NCBI GenBank assembly: GCA_963818855.1
Contig: CAWFUH010000005.1
Coordinates: 1 to 64,000 of the forward strand
Source: Bog-159 sp963818855
GTDB lineage: Bacteria > Acidobacteriota > Terriglobia > Bryobacterales > Bryobacteraceae
Reading direction: 5' to 3'
Length of the DNA stretch: 64,000 nucleotides
The position numbers and the translations under genes are program-made. Shown here piece by piece: positions 44,667-53,557 of the stretch. The notes under the pieces are model-generated. The model was not told where the DNA came from. It was given only the letters and a program-made list of their open reading frames with translations, and did not search any database. Within the stretch, counting starts at the first letter, position 1. The number at the start of each line of letters is the position of its first letter.

Positions 44667-45500
44667 TCAAGCCCTCAGCAATTTGTGAAGCACGGCATGC
44701 CGCGGAGAGTTGGCTTCCACGTGGTCGGCGCCGGTCGCCGTGAGCACATAATCCGAATTGTCGCCCATTTGCACAAAGCCCCGGTCCTTCAGGTACCAGA
44801 TCGCGAACGAAATATACTCGCGCGGAAACGACATTAGACCTTCCAGATCGAGCAAGGAAAGCCCCGGATGATCCATGTCGCATCGGCGCCGGTTGTAGAG
44901 CAGGCACAGCACACCCAGGCGGCGATTCTGCTCGCCCTCGATCCCGTCCACGAACTCCTTCATTTCGAAGGCCGGCAGCGGCTGGCATTCTCCCACGCGC
45001 CGGGCAGCATCGTAAAGGGCGCGCTTTTCCAGATCGGAAAGCACCTCATAGGCGTCGTTTAGCAGCAGGAACCGCTCCGAGTCACCAGTCTGGGGATTGT
45101 CGGGGTGAAAGCGCGCGGCCATGATGCGATAGACCCGGTGGATGGTCTCCGTCTCAGCATTCGGACTGACCTGTAGCACCTCGTAATAATCGATGGCATC
45201 GACCAGCGGCAGGCGCAGCGTGCGCTTGGTTTCTTCAGAGAACTCCAGCCCGATTACATAGTTCGAGCCGCGCAGGGTGCAGTTGCGCACGGTCGCCTTG
45301 CCGCTGAGCTCGTGGCGCTCCGCGCGCAGGCTGACCGGCGCGCCGGGTTGCAGTTCTTCGCTCGCCTCGACGCGCATGCCGGACTTGGAAACATTCAGTC
45401 CCCGCACGCGCAGGGACCGATTATGTCCGCGCCCATCCTGCCATACCACGGCCAACATGGCATTGGTGAAGCGCCGCTGTTCCTTCCTCTTTTCCGACAT
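44667..45500 (-). CDS. PilZ - J-domain - winged-helix fusion protein
   Basis: 277 residues. Residues ~5-100 form a PilZ-like domain (KRKEQRRFTNAMLAVVWQDG, GLNVSKSGMRVEASEELQPG); the first RxxxR is KEQRR. Residues ~103-165 are a J domain (DYYEVLQVSPNAETETIHRV, AARFHPDNPQTGDSERFLLL) with the HPD motif intact. The last ~85 residues look like a winged helix (LEGLMSFPREYISFAIWYLK). The combination suggests a cyclic-di-GMP-linked adapter for a DnaK-type chaperone, which is inference. It is divergent from the gene at 45764 across an 11-bp-periodic repeat. Confidence 0.75.
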   Translation of the reverse strand: MSEKRKEQRRFTNAMLAVVWQDGRGHNRSLRVRGLNVSKSGMRVEASEELQPGAPVSLRAERHELSGKATVRNCTLRGSNYVIGLEFSEETKRTLRLPLVDAIDYYEVLQVSPNAETETIHRVYRIMAARFHPDNPQTGDSERFLLLNDAYEVLSDLEKRALYDAARRVGECQPLPAFEMKEFVDGIEGEQNRRLGVLCLLYNRRRCDMDHPGLSLLDLEGLMSFPREYISFAIWYLKDRGFVQMGDNSDYVLTATGADHVEANSPRHAVLHKLLRA

Positions 45501-45598
45501 TACTCTGGGCTCCTCTTACTGGATACCTTGGCGCGGAGTGCTACGGCAAGTTGGCAAAGGTACTCGGGGTAATGGATAACGTTCGTGTCAGTTAACTC

Positions 45599-45653
45599 CG
45601 ACTAACCTTCGACTAACCTTCGGCTGACCATCGACCAGCCAGCGACTAAGCAG
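45599..45653. repeat. Five 11-bp tandem repeats between divergent genes
   Basis: Units CGACTAACCTT, CGACTAACCTT, CGGCTGACCAT, CGACCAGCCAG and CGACTAAGCAG run head to tail at 45599-45653. The period is about one helical turn, so the conserved face would line up along DNA. They sit in the 263-base gap between the PilZ-J gene and the 45764 gene, a natural place for an operator array; the binding protein is unknown. Confidence 0.55.
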
Positions 45654-45763
45654 GGTTAATCGGGACACACTATTCCGAAACCGCCTGCCCGATCGCTTCG
45701 TCTCTACCATCGGCACAGTATCCTATTCGGAGTGGGATCTGTGGCACCATCTAAAGTAGGTGA

Positions 45764-47131
45764 ATGAACGTGCGAGCTTCGCGCAAATCCGACCTGGATC
45801 GCCGCCTGGAAGCTTACTTCGCCACCCTGCGCCCGTCATCGCTGCGGGAGGTGCTGAAGCGCAGTGCGGCGAACTGGCAGATCTATGCCGCAGTGACCGG
45901 TTCGGCCGTGGCCATGGCGACCAGTGTCTCGGCAGCGGATATCGGCAGCGGCGGACGGAACACGGCGGACGCGATAGCCAGTGTTTTAGCCGCCAAACAG
46001 AATATCGCGACTTCCAGATACATGCCCTTGATCAACGCCGTCAGGCAAGCCATCGACCGGCAGAATGCCGGACAGCGGCATGGCGCGGACCCGCGGGTGA
46101 GCGGGCAAGTGAGTACGGTGACTCCGGCGCAGGCCCCGTCTATCTCACCCGGCGGCGTAGTGCCGATTTACAGTACGGTAAACACGATTGAGCCAGGCGA
46201 ATGGGTAACCATCTATGGGTCCAATCTTGCCAGCCAGACGGCTTTCTGGAACGGCGATTTTCCCACTACGCTGGGCGGCACCAGCGTAAAGATCGATGGC
46301 AAGGCGGCATATCTTATGTTTGTCAGCCCCGGCCAGATCAACGTGCAGACGCCGGACGACACGGCTACCGGAGTCGTGTCCGTAGTGGTTACAACGGCCG
46401 CCGGCAGCGCGACTTCGACCGTGACGCTGGGTGAGTATGCGCCGTCGTTCTGCCTGATTAACACCGAGAACGGGTACGGGTACGTGGCCGCAATTATTCC
46501 CAGAACGGATGGCTCGGGGAACTACGGAGGAGGAAGTTACGATATCCTCGGCCCGACCGGGAATTCGTTCGGCTATCCCACGGTAGCCGCGAAGCCCGGC
46601 GATATCGTAGAGCTTTTCGGCGTCGGATTTGGGCCGACTACGCCCCAGGTGCCGGCTGGAGAGGCCTTCTCCGGTAGTGCGCCGGTCAACACCCCGGTGG
46701 CTCTTTCCATCAATAGTGTTGGCGTAACTACTCTTTGGGCCGGACTGTCGGAGGCGGGTCTCTACCAGATCAACCTGGTGGTGCCCCCGGGGGTGGGACA
46801 GGGCGAGGTTCCCATTCAGGCGTTGGTGGGGGGCATGCAGACGCAGTCGTTTGCGCGCTTTTCACTGCAGGCCGGGCTGGGCATATACCCGGTGAGCAGC
46901 AGTCCGGTCATTTCTTCGCATCCAATTTCTACCTTCCCGCAGCTGCCGGTAACCACCGGCACTACAGGAGGGAACAAGACTGGGACTGGTGGCGGCGGTG
47001 GAACGGGTGGCGGCGGTGGAACCGGCGGCGGTGGCGGAACCGGTGGTGGCGGTGGAACCGGCGGTGGCGGCGGCACAGGGAACGTTAAGAAGCCGTATAC
47101 GCCCAGGCTGCAGTTTCCAGCCAAGCCATAA
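45764..47131 (+). CDS. TIGR03437-type protein with glycine-rich tail
   Basis: 455 residues. The N-terminus has a weak hydrophobic segment (YAAVTGSAVAMATSVSAADI), so signal-peptide status is uncertain. TIGR03437-like domain from ~125: VVPIYSTVNTIEPGEWVTIY, KAAYLMFVSPGQINVQTPDD, TLWAGLSEAGLYQINLVVPP. The C-terminus is a run of GTGGGGG repeats (about residues 404-440) ending VKKPYTPRLQFPAKP. The stop TAA overlaps the start of the next gene (TAATG), so the two are coupled. Confidence 0.75.
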   Translation: MNVRASRKSDLDRRLEAYFATLRPSSLREVLKRSAANWQIYAAVTGSAVAMATSVSAADIGSGGRNTADAIASVLAAKQNIATSRYMPLINAVRQAIDRQNAGQRHGADPRVSGQVSTVTPAQAPSISPGGVVPIYSTVNTIEPGEWVTIYGSNLASQTAFWNGDFPTTLGGTSVKIDGKAAYLMFVSPGQINVQTPDDTATGVVSVVVTTAAGSATSTVTLGEYAPSFCLINTENGYGYVAAIIPRTDGSGNYGGGSYDILGPTGNSFGYPTVAAKPGDIVELFGVGFGPTTPQVPAGEAFSGSAPVNTPVALSINSVGVTTLWAGLSEAGLYQINLVVPPGVGQGEVPIQALVGGMQTQSFARFSLQAGLGIYPVSSSPVISSHPISTFPQLPVTTGTTGGNKTGTGGGGGTGGGGGTGGGGGTGGGGGTGGGGGTGNVKKPYTPRLQFPAKP

Positions 47132-49899
47132 TGCACCCTAAAGTGCTCCTGGTCGGGTGGGATGCCGCCGACTGGAAGGTCATCCATCCGCTCATAGATG
47201 CCGGTAAAATGCCGAACGTGCGGCGCCTGGTCGAGCAGGGTGCGATGGGGCAGATGGCCACCTTGCATCCGCCGCTCTCGCCGATGCTATGGACTTCGAT
47301 TGCCACCGGGAAGCGGCCGTTCAAGCATGGCGTTCACGGTTTCTCCGAGCCCACTCCCGACGGGCGCGGCGTGCAGCCGGTCACCAATCTGTCGCGAAAA
47401 TCGAAGGCGCTGTGGAACATTTTTAGCCAGAACGAGCTGCGCAGCATCGTGATTGGGTGGTGGCCCAGCCATCCGGCCGAGCCAATCAATGGCGTAATGG
47501 TCTCCGACCGTTACCATCGCGCCGGCAGTCCGCTCACCGACGGTTGGCCGCTGGGGACCCATACAGTGCATCCGCCGGAACTGGCCCAGACTCTGGCTGG
47601 TTTGCGCATGCATCCCGACCAACTGCTGCCCCAGATGATAGAACCGTTCATCCCTCTGGCGAAAGAGATCGACCAGGATCGCGACAGGCGCCTGGGCGTG
47701 TGTATGGGGACGCTGGCGGAATGCATGAGCATACATTCGGCCGCGATGTGGCTGCTGGACAACCAGCCGTGGGATTTCTTCGCCGTCTATTTTGATTCGA
47801 TCGATCACTTCTGCCACGGGTTCATGAAGTACCATCCTCCGCGGCAATCCTGGATTCCGGAACGCGACTTCGAGCTGTACCACAACGTGGTGACGCGGGC
47901 GTACCAGTTCCACGATGAAATGCTGGGCACAATGCTCGACAAAGCCGGTCCGGACACCATGGTCATTCTCCTGTCGGACCACGGCTTTCATCCGGACCAC
48001 CTGCGGCCCGCCTCCATTCCAGACATTCCCGCCGGACCGGCCATCGAGCACCGCGATTTGGGCATCCTGGTCATGCATGGGCCAGGCATCCGGAAAGGCG
48101 AACGGCTGCACGGGCCCTCGTTACTGGATGTGGCGCCCACGGTCCTCACAATTTATGGGCTGCCGGCGGGCGAAGATATGGACGGCAAAGTGTTAGCGCA
48201 GGCCTTTGCGGAGAGGCCGCCCGCCGCCTTCATTCCGAGCTGGGACGAGGTTGCGGGAGCCGATGGGCGCCATCCGCCGCACACGCGCCTCGATCCGGTA
48301 GCCGCACGTGCCGCGCTCGAGCAGATGATTGCGCTGGGATATATCGAACGGCCGGATGAGAATCGCGAAATTGCGGTGGAGAAGACCATCCGCGAGCTGC
48401 GCTATAACCTGGGCGAAGCCTTTCAGGATGGCGCCCGGCACCGCGAAGCGTACGAGATTTTCAGCGAGCTGTATCGGACCGATCCCGATGAGCAGCGCTT
48501 TGCGGTGCGGTTGTTCGTTTCCTGCCAGGCTCTCGGAATGCACGCGGAGATGCGGCGCATTGTCGACGATCTGGATGGCCGCCGCCGGGCGCTCTTTGAG
48601 GAGGCGCGGACGAAGGTCAACACGGCGGCCGCCGCCGAATCCGAGTCGCGGCTGAGCACCGACGAGCGGCGCGAATTGGCACGCTGGCGTAACCTGGCGC
48701 GCTTCCAGCCGCCGGTGATCGATTATTTGCGCGCGCAGGTGCTGGCTGCGGAGAAGCGCTATCCTGAAGCGCTGGCCGCGCTCGAAAGGGTGACGGAAGG
48801 GCAGTTGGTGCGGCCGGCTGTGTTCCTGCAGACCGCCGACCTGTACTTGCGCCTGGGCCGCGCACATGATGCGCTGCAGGTGTACGAGAAGGCGCTGGCC
48901 ATCGATCCCGATAACGCGCAGGCGCATATGGGCGTGTGCCAGATCGCGCTGCGGCGCAGGAAATACAGTGTCGCCGCGCAGGCGGCCCTCGAGGCACTTG
49001 AAAGGATGCATGGATATCCACTGGCCCATTTCTCGCTTGGGCGCGCGTTAGCGGGAATGCGGAAATATGCGGCGGCGGCCGAGGCGTTCCGCGCAGCTAT
49101 TGCCTGCAATCCGAATTTTCCGGAAGCGCACGTGCGGCTGGCCGCTTTGCTCGAAAAACATCTGGGCGATGCGGATGCCGCGCGCGATCACCGCCGTCTG
49201 GCGCGTGAGATGCGGCGCGGCCGTGCTCCTGCGGTGCGTCAGGTCGCGGCTGATCCAGTGGAGCGCACGGCTGGCGTTGCAGATCCAGCACAGGCGACGC
49301 AGTTGCCGCCGCTCGCCGAATCTCTCGTGGTGGTGACCGGATTGCCGCGCTCGGGCACTTCCATGGTGATGCAGATGCTGGCCGCCGGCGGCCTGGCTGT
49401 CCTGGCAGACGAGTCGCGGGAAGCGGACGAAGACAATCCCCGCGGGTATCTTGAATTTGCGCCGGTGAAGAAGCTGCTGCAAGGTGCGCAATGGCTGTTC
49501 GAGGGAAGGGGAAAAGCCGTCAAGATTGTGGCGCCGCTGCTGGGCGCATTGCCGCGCGGTTTGCCCTGCCGCGTGATCCTGATTGAGCGCGATATCGAAG
49601 AGGTGCTCGATTCGCAGGAGCGTATGCTGGTACGCCGCCATCAGCCGCTGGAGGCCACGCCCGAACGGCGCCGGCTGCTCAAAGGCGAGTTCGTGCGCAC
49701 GCTGGGGCGGGTGCAGGCAATACTGGCACGGCGGCCGCGCACGGGATTGCTGGTGGTCGAATATCGCGCCGCCATTTCCGATGCGCTCGCTACTGCCGCA
49801 AAAGTGAATCAGTTTCTGGGCGGCGGGCTGGATGTGGGGAAGATGGCTGCGGCGGTCGACCCGGCGCTGCATCGGAACCGCGGTGGTGATTCCGGTTAG
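47131..49899 (+). CDS. Phosphodiesterase/AP-superfamily - TPR - sulfotransferase-like fusion
   Basis: 922 residues. An alkaline-phosphatase-superfamily domain (residues ~1-360) shows LVGWDAADWKVIHPLIDAGK, the nucleophile region PPLSPMLWTSIATGKRPFKH, YFDSIDHFCHGFM and ILLSDHGFHPDHL (metal-binding Asp and His). A TPR region spans ~430-700 (AVFLQTADLYLRLGRAHDAL, ALAIDPDNAQAHMGVCQIAL). The last ~190 residues start LVVVTGLPRSGTSMVMQMLA, a P-loop of sulfotransferase-like proteins. The ATG overlaps the TAA of the TIGR03437 gene. Substrate unknown; similar N-terminal parts are annotated as type I phosphodiesterase/nucleotide pyrophosphatase. Confidence 0.78.
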   Translation: MHPKVLLVGWDAADWKVIHPLIDAGKMPNVRRLVEQGAMGQMATLHPPLSPMLWTSIATGKRPFKHGVHGFSEPTPDGRGVQPVTNLSRKSKALWNIFSQNELRSIVIGWWPSHPAEPINGVMVSDRYHRAGSPLTDGWPLGTHTVHPPELAQTLAGLRMHPDQLLPQMIEPFIPLAKEIDQDRDRRLGVCMGTLAECMSIHSAAMWLLDNQPWDFFAVYFDSIDHFCHGFMKYHPPRQSWIPERDFELYHNVVTRAYQFHDEMLGTMLDKAGPDTMVILLSDHGFHPDHLRPASIPDIPAGPAIEHRDLGILVMHGPGIRKGERLHGPSLLDVAPTVLTIYGLPAGEDMDGKVLAQAFAERPPAAFIPSWDEVAGADGRHPPHTRLDPVAARAALEQMIALGYIERPDENREIAVEKTIRELRYNLGEAFQDGARHREAYEIFSELYRTDPDEQRFAVRLFVSCQALGMHAEMRRIVDDLDGRRRALFEEARTKVNTAAAAESESRLSTDERRELARWRNLARFQPPVIDYLRAQVLAAEKRYPEALAALERVTEGQLVRPAVFLQTADLYLRLGRAHDALQVYEKALAIDPDNAQAHMGVCQIALRRRKYSVAAQAALEALERMHGYPLAHFSLGRALAGMRKYAAAAEAFRAAIACNPNFPEAHVRLAALLEKHLGDADAARDHRRLAREMRRGRAPAVRQVAADPVERTAGVADPAQATQLPPLAESLVVVTGLPRSGTSMVMQMLAAGGLAVLADESREADEDNPRGYLEFAPVKKLLQGAQWLFEGRGKAVKIVAPLLGALPRGLPCRVILIERDIEEVLDSQERMLVRRHQPLEATPERRRLLKGEFVRTLGRVQAILARRPRTGLLVVEYRAAISDALATAAKVNQFLGGGLDVGKMAAAVDPALHRNRGGDSG

Positions 49900-49959
49900 C
49901 CGCCGCAGGTTAAAGCCCAATGCCGTTTGTTCTCGCGCGACCCAATACCTGCATAAATT

Positions 49960-50094
49960 GTGGGGCAGGACTCCAGTCCTGCGGCCGACTTCTACGTCGG
50001 CCTGCTCGCGTTTGGAGCGGCCGATTCCAGGCGCGAAGGGCGGGTCCTGGAGGACCCGGCCCAGAGGGCACCCCGACCTGGAGGTCCGCCCCAC
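49960..50094. repeat. Dispersed hairpin repeat, family A (long copy)
   Basis: Begins GTGGGGCAGGACTCCAGTCC and ends CTGGAGGTCCGCCCCAC, with GCGGGTCCTGGAGGACCCG inside. It fills most of the gap between the fusion gene and yajQ. Confidence 0.65.
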
Positions 50095-50157
50095 GAATTA
50101 TCCAGCATTCCCAATATTGGGATAACTAAGTGGCATTGGGCTAAATGTCGAAGTACT

Positions 50158-50658
50158 TTACATGGTGCGGTAATTGGTGAACTGCATGTCGATGCCGAAA
50201 TCGCTATCGCGCAGCAGCTTGATCACACTTTGCAGCGTGTCGCGGTCCCGCCCGCTGACGCGCACCAGGTCGCCCTGAATCGCGGCTTGCACCTTCAGTT
50301 TGCTGTCCTTGATTTTGCGCACAATCTCGCGCGATTTCTCGATAGGAATGCCCTGCTGCAGCGAGATCTCCTGCTTCACCGAAGAGCCGGCTGAGGGAAT
50401 GATCGTACCGTACGTCAGTCCCTTCAGCGGCACCTTGCGCTTCACCAGTTTGCCTTCCAGCACCTCGATGACAGCCTTCAACTTGTATTCGTCGGCGCTG
50501 GCCAGCACCACCTTGTGGTCCTTCTCATTCAGCTCGATCGAGGATTTGGAATCCTTCAGGTCGTAGCGGGTGTGAATCTCCTTCAAGGCCTGCTGGATGG
50601 CATTGCTGACTTCCGGCAGTTCGATCTTGGAAACGACGTCGAAGCTGTTATCGGGCAT
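50158..50658 (-). CDS. yajQ: YajQ-family nucleotide-binding protein
   Basis: 166 residues, normal length. MPDNSFDVVSKIELPEVSNA, EIHTRYDLKDSKSSIELNEK, VLEGKLVKRKVPLKGLTYGT and QVQAAIQGDLVR-like KVQAAIQGDLVRVSGRDRDT are the family's conserved blocks. YajQ proteins bind nucleotides, including c-di-GMP in some species, and also occur as phage-host factors. Cytoplasmic. It follows a receiver-like gene by five bases on the same strand. Confidence 0.9.
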   Translation of the reverse strand: MPDNSFDVVSKIELPEVSNAIQQALKEIHTRYDLKDSKSSIELNEKDHKVVLASADEYKLKAVIEVLEGKLVKRKVPLKGLTYGTIIPSAGSSVKQEISLQQGIPIEKSREIVRKIKDSKLKVQAAIQGDLVRVSGRDRDTLQSVIKLLRDSDFGIDMQFTNYRTM

Positions 50659-50663
50659 AGATT

Positions 50664-51233
50664 CTAACGAGTGCTGAGCGCGATCATGACCTTCTCGGCA
50701 ATCTCGTCAATCATACCAGACAGGGAGGCGTCCAGAGCCACCGTGACGGCGGCGCGCACGCGTTCCGGATCGATAAGCGCCACGACCGGCGCTTTTGAAG
50801 CGGACCGTTTGCCGGATCCCACCGCCGCGCCGGCTGCGGCAACCGGGGAAGATCCGCGCTCTTTCACGGCCATCTCCAGCAGCGGCTTCACGGCGCCAAG
50901 CAGCACTGACGCCTGAAAAGGTTTTTGCACGACGCCATCGGCCTGCGCACGACGGGCTTCGGCTTCATCCAGGTGATCTTTGACGCCGGCCACCAGAACC
51001 ACGCGGACATGTTTGTGGCGGGGGCTGAGCTTCACATACTGGCAGATTTCATAGCCGGAGCGGTGGGCCATGGTTACGCCGGCGAGCACCAGGTCCGGGT
51101 CCACGTCTTCCAGGCGCAACAGGGCGGAGTCGCCGTCGCTTACGGTGACCACTTCGAAGCCCTCCTCGCTGAGTATCTGCTCGCCCATGCGCTGCGCGTG
51201 GGGGCTGTCATCGGCGAGCAGAATGCGTGCCAT
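50664..51233 (-). CDS. Receiver-domain protein lacking the phosphoacceptor Asp
   Basis: 189 residues. The receiver fold is clear (MARILLADDSPHAQRMGEQI; acidic pair in LADDS; conserved Lys in GVVQKPFQASVLLG). The phosphorylation site region reads DPDLVLAGVTMAHRSGYEIC, where the usual LLDVMMP Asp is Gly. A ~70-residue C-terminal extension follows, partly Ala/Gly-rich, ending in a helix (LSGMIDEIAEKVMIALSTR). It probably works without phosphotransfer, as a protein-interaction module. It overlaps none of its neighbours and lies between bamD and yajQ. Confidence 0.8.
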   Translation of the reverse strand: MARILLADDSPHAQRMGEQILSEEGFEVVTVSDGDSALLRLEDVDPDLVLAGVTMAHRSGYEICQYVKLSPRHKHVRVVLVAGVKDHLDEAEARRAQADGVVQKPFQASVLLGAVKPLLEMAVKERGSSPVAAAGAAVGSGKRSASKAPVVALIDPERVRAAVTVALDASLSGMIDEIAEKVMIALSTR

Positions 51234-51238
51234 TTGCG

Positions 51239-52618
51239 CTAGGGCTGCGGCGTCTGGGGCGGCGTCTGCGCGGCGGGTTGCGCCGCTGGCGCAGGCGGGG
51301 GCTGGCCCTTTTTGGCCGCTTTGGCCGCGGCTTTCTTTTCCCGCTTGGCCTTCTCCTGCGCCTGCTTCATGTATTTCTTTTTGTCCGCATCGCTCAACGG
51401 ATGGTTGGTGGCGAAAGGCTGCTGCGGCGCCATGACTACGTCCGCTTTGGAAGTGGGGTTGGCCACAGCCGCGGTGTGCGATACGGGTGCAGCGCCAGGT
51501 GGGTTCGCGCGCGCATCCGGACGCGCATCGAGTTCCTTCGTATCGCTGGTCACGCCGATGGTGACATCGCTCGTTCCGGTAGTGCCGGCGGCCCCTGGTG
51601 TCGCGCCCGGCGCCCCCGCCGTGCCGCTGGTCGCACCTTGCGGCACGCTGACCGGAACTCCCGGACGCATAATCGTCATAGTCGGACTTCCGCCCTTGGC
51701 CGCGAGGCTGGTATCCGGGTTCCTCTTGAACTCATTGACGAAGCGATTGATCTTATTCGGGGCGTTCCGGTTTTCCAATTCGTATTTCATACGCGCATAG
51801 GCCACCGGATCGGCTTGCGGCACGGGACGCTTCATCGCCGCCAATTTCTTCTTGGCCGCATCCGCGTGCACGCTCAGCGGATAGTCCTTCACGATACGCG
51901 TATAGGCTGCCGCGGACTTGTCCTCGAAACGGTCGCCCATACGATCATAGGAATCGCCCAGCATCCAGAGCGCTTCGTCAGCCTGGCTGAAGAGCGGATA
52001 TTGATCGACCAGGGTAGTCAGGCGATTGGCCGCCGCCGGCATGGCTCCCTTGTGATGATAGAAATACCCGGCGGCATATTCGTGCAAGGCCAGAACTTCC
52101 TGGACCTCGCGCAGCTTCTGCTGGGTTTCCGGCGCGAACTTGCTGTTGGGATACTGCAGCAGCAACTGGCGGCACTCATCGTCGGCGCGCACGGCGTGCA
52201 GGGGATCGCGGTCCGCCTTGTCCATCTGCTTATAGTGGATATCGCAAACGCGCTCCTGGGCCTCGGCGGCCTCCTCCATATTGGGATAAAACAACTCGAA
52301 ATCCTTATATTCGGCTTCGGCTTGCGCCAGGCCGTGCGCGCCGCCTTCACGGAACCAGCTATCGGCAATAGCCAGCTTTGCCTTGGCCAGATATTCGCTG
52401 CTGTCGTAGGTATTGATGAGCGTCTGCAGCGTGAGCCGCGCGATTTCATAACGGCTGTGCTCGATATCGTTAATAGCGCGGTCAAAGAGCACCTTATCGG
52501 GTTGTTCGGTTTGCTTGCTGATAGGATCTGCGTATTTGTGACGACGGATACCGCAGGAACTCAGCAGCACCGCCAGCGCGGCGAACACAACAACGTTACG
52601 AATAGTACGTGAATACAT
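51239..52618 (-). CDS. bamD: BamD-like outer-membrane assembly lipoprotein
   Basis: 459 residues. A signal peptide with lipobox (VVFAALAVLLSSCGIRRH) anchors it to the outer membrane. TPR-type repeats fill residues ~30-290: DIEHSRYEIARLTLQTLINT, KAKLAIADSWFREGGAHGLA, LWMLGDSYDRMGDRFEDKSA. BamD is an essential partner of BamA in outer-membrane protein insertion. The ~180-residue C-terminal extension, rich in Ala, Pro, Gly and Lys (ending AAAQPAAQTPPQTPQP), is about twice the usual family length and has low-complexity character. Confidence 0.82.
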   Translation of the reverse strand: MYSRTIRNVVVFAALAVLLSSCGIRRHKYADPISKQTEQPDKVLFDRAINDIEHSRYEIARLTLQTLINTYDSSEYLAKAKLAIADSWFREGGAHGLAQAEAEYKDFELFYPNMEEAAEAQERVCDIHYKQMDKADRDPLHAVRADDECRQLLLQYPNSKFAPETQQKLREVQEVLALHEYAAGYFYHHKGAMPAAANRLTTLVDQYPLFSQADEALWMLGDSYDRMGDRFEDKSAAAYTRIVKDYPLSVHADAAKKKLAAMKRPVPQADPVAYARMKYELENRNAPNKINRFVNEFKRNPDTSLAAKGGSPTMTIMRPGVPVSVPQGATSGTAGAPGATPGAAGTTGTSDVTIGVTSDTKELDARPDARANPPGAAPVSHTAAVANPTSKADVVMAPQQPFATNHPLSDADKKKYMKQAQEKAKREKKAAAKAAKKGQPPPAPAAQPAAQTPPQTPQP

Positions 52619-52706
52619 GCTTTGGACCTTTAGTTAAGCATAGCAATTGGATCGCCAGCGGTGGGCGGCATGGTCGCGGTTTTTTACCCCGCGTGCGCTA
52701 AGCCGT

Positions 52707-53381
<675 letters not shown>

Positions 53382-53464
53382 TTCCAGATTCGCTCGATTC
53401 TATCACGCCGCGGGAAAACCAAGTAAGATCGGGATGATCCTGCATATCTATTCGGTTGTTCAGA

Positions 53465-53473
53465 TGCTATAAT
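53465..53473 (+). promoter_or_regulatory. Extended -10 promoter upstream of adhE
   Basis: TGCTATAAT at 53465-53473 is a perfect extended -10 element, about 85 bases before the adhE start. No good -35 hexamer is seen at the usual spacing, which fits an extended -10 promoter. Activity is inferred. Confidence 0.5.
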
Positions 53474-53557
53474 CCTATTTAATCGTTTATCAGCAACGGC
53501 GCGCGCCGGCATCGGCTGCCCGCATTCGGACCCGCATTCGGAAAGGAAGATCCCAGC

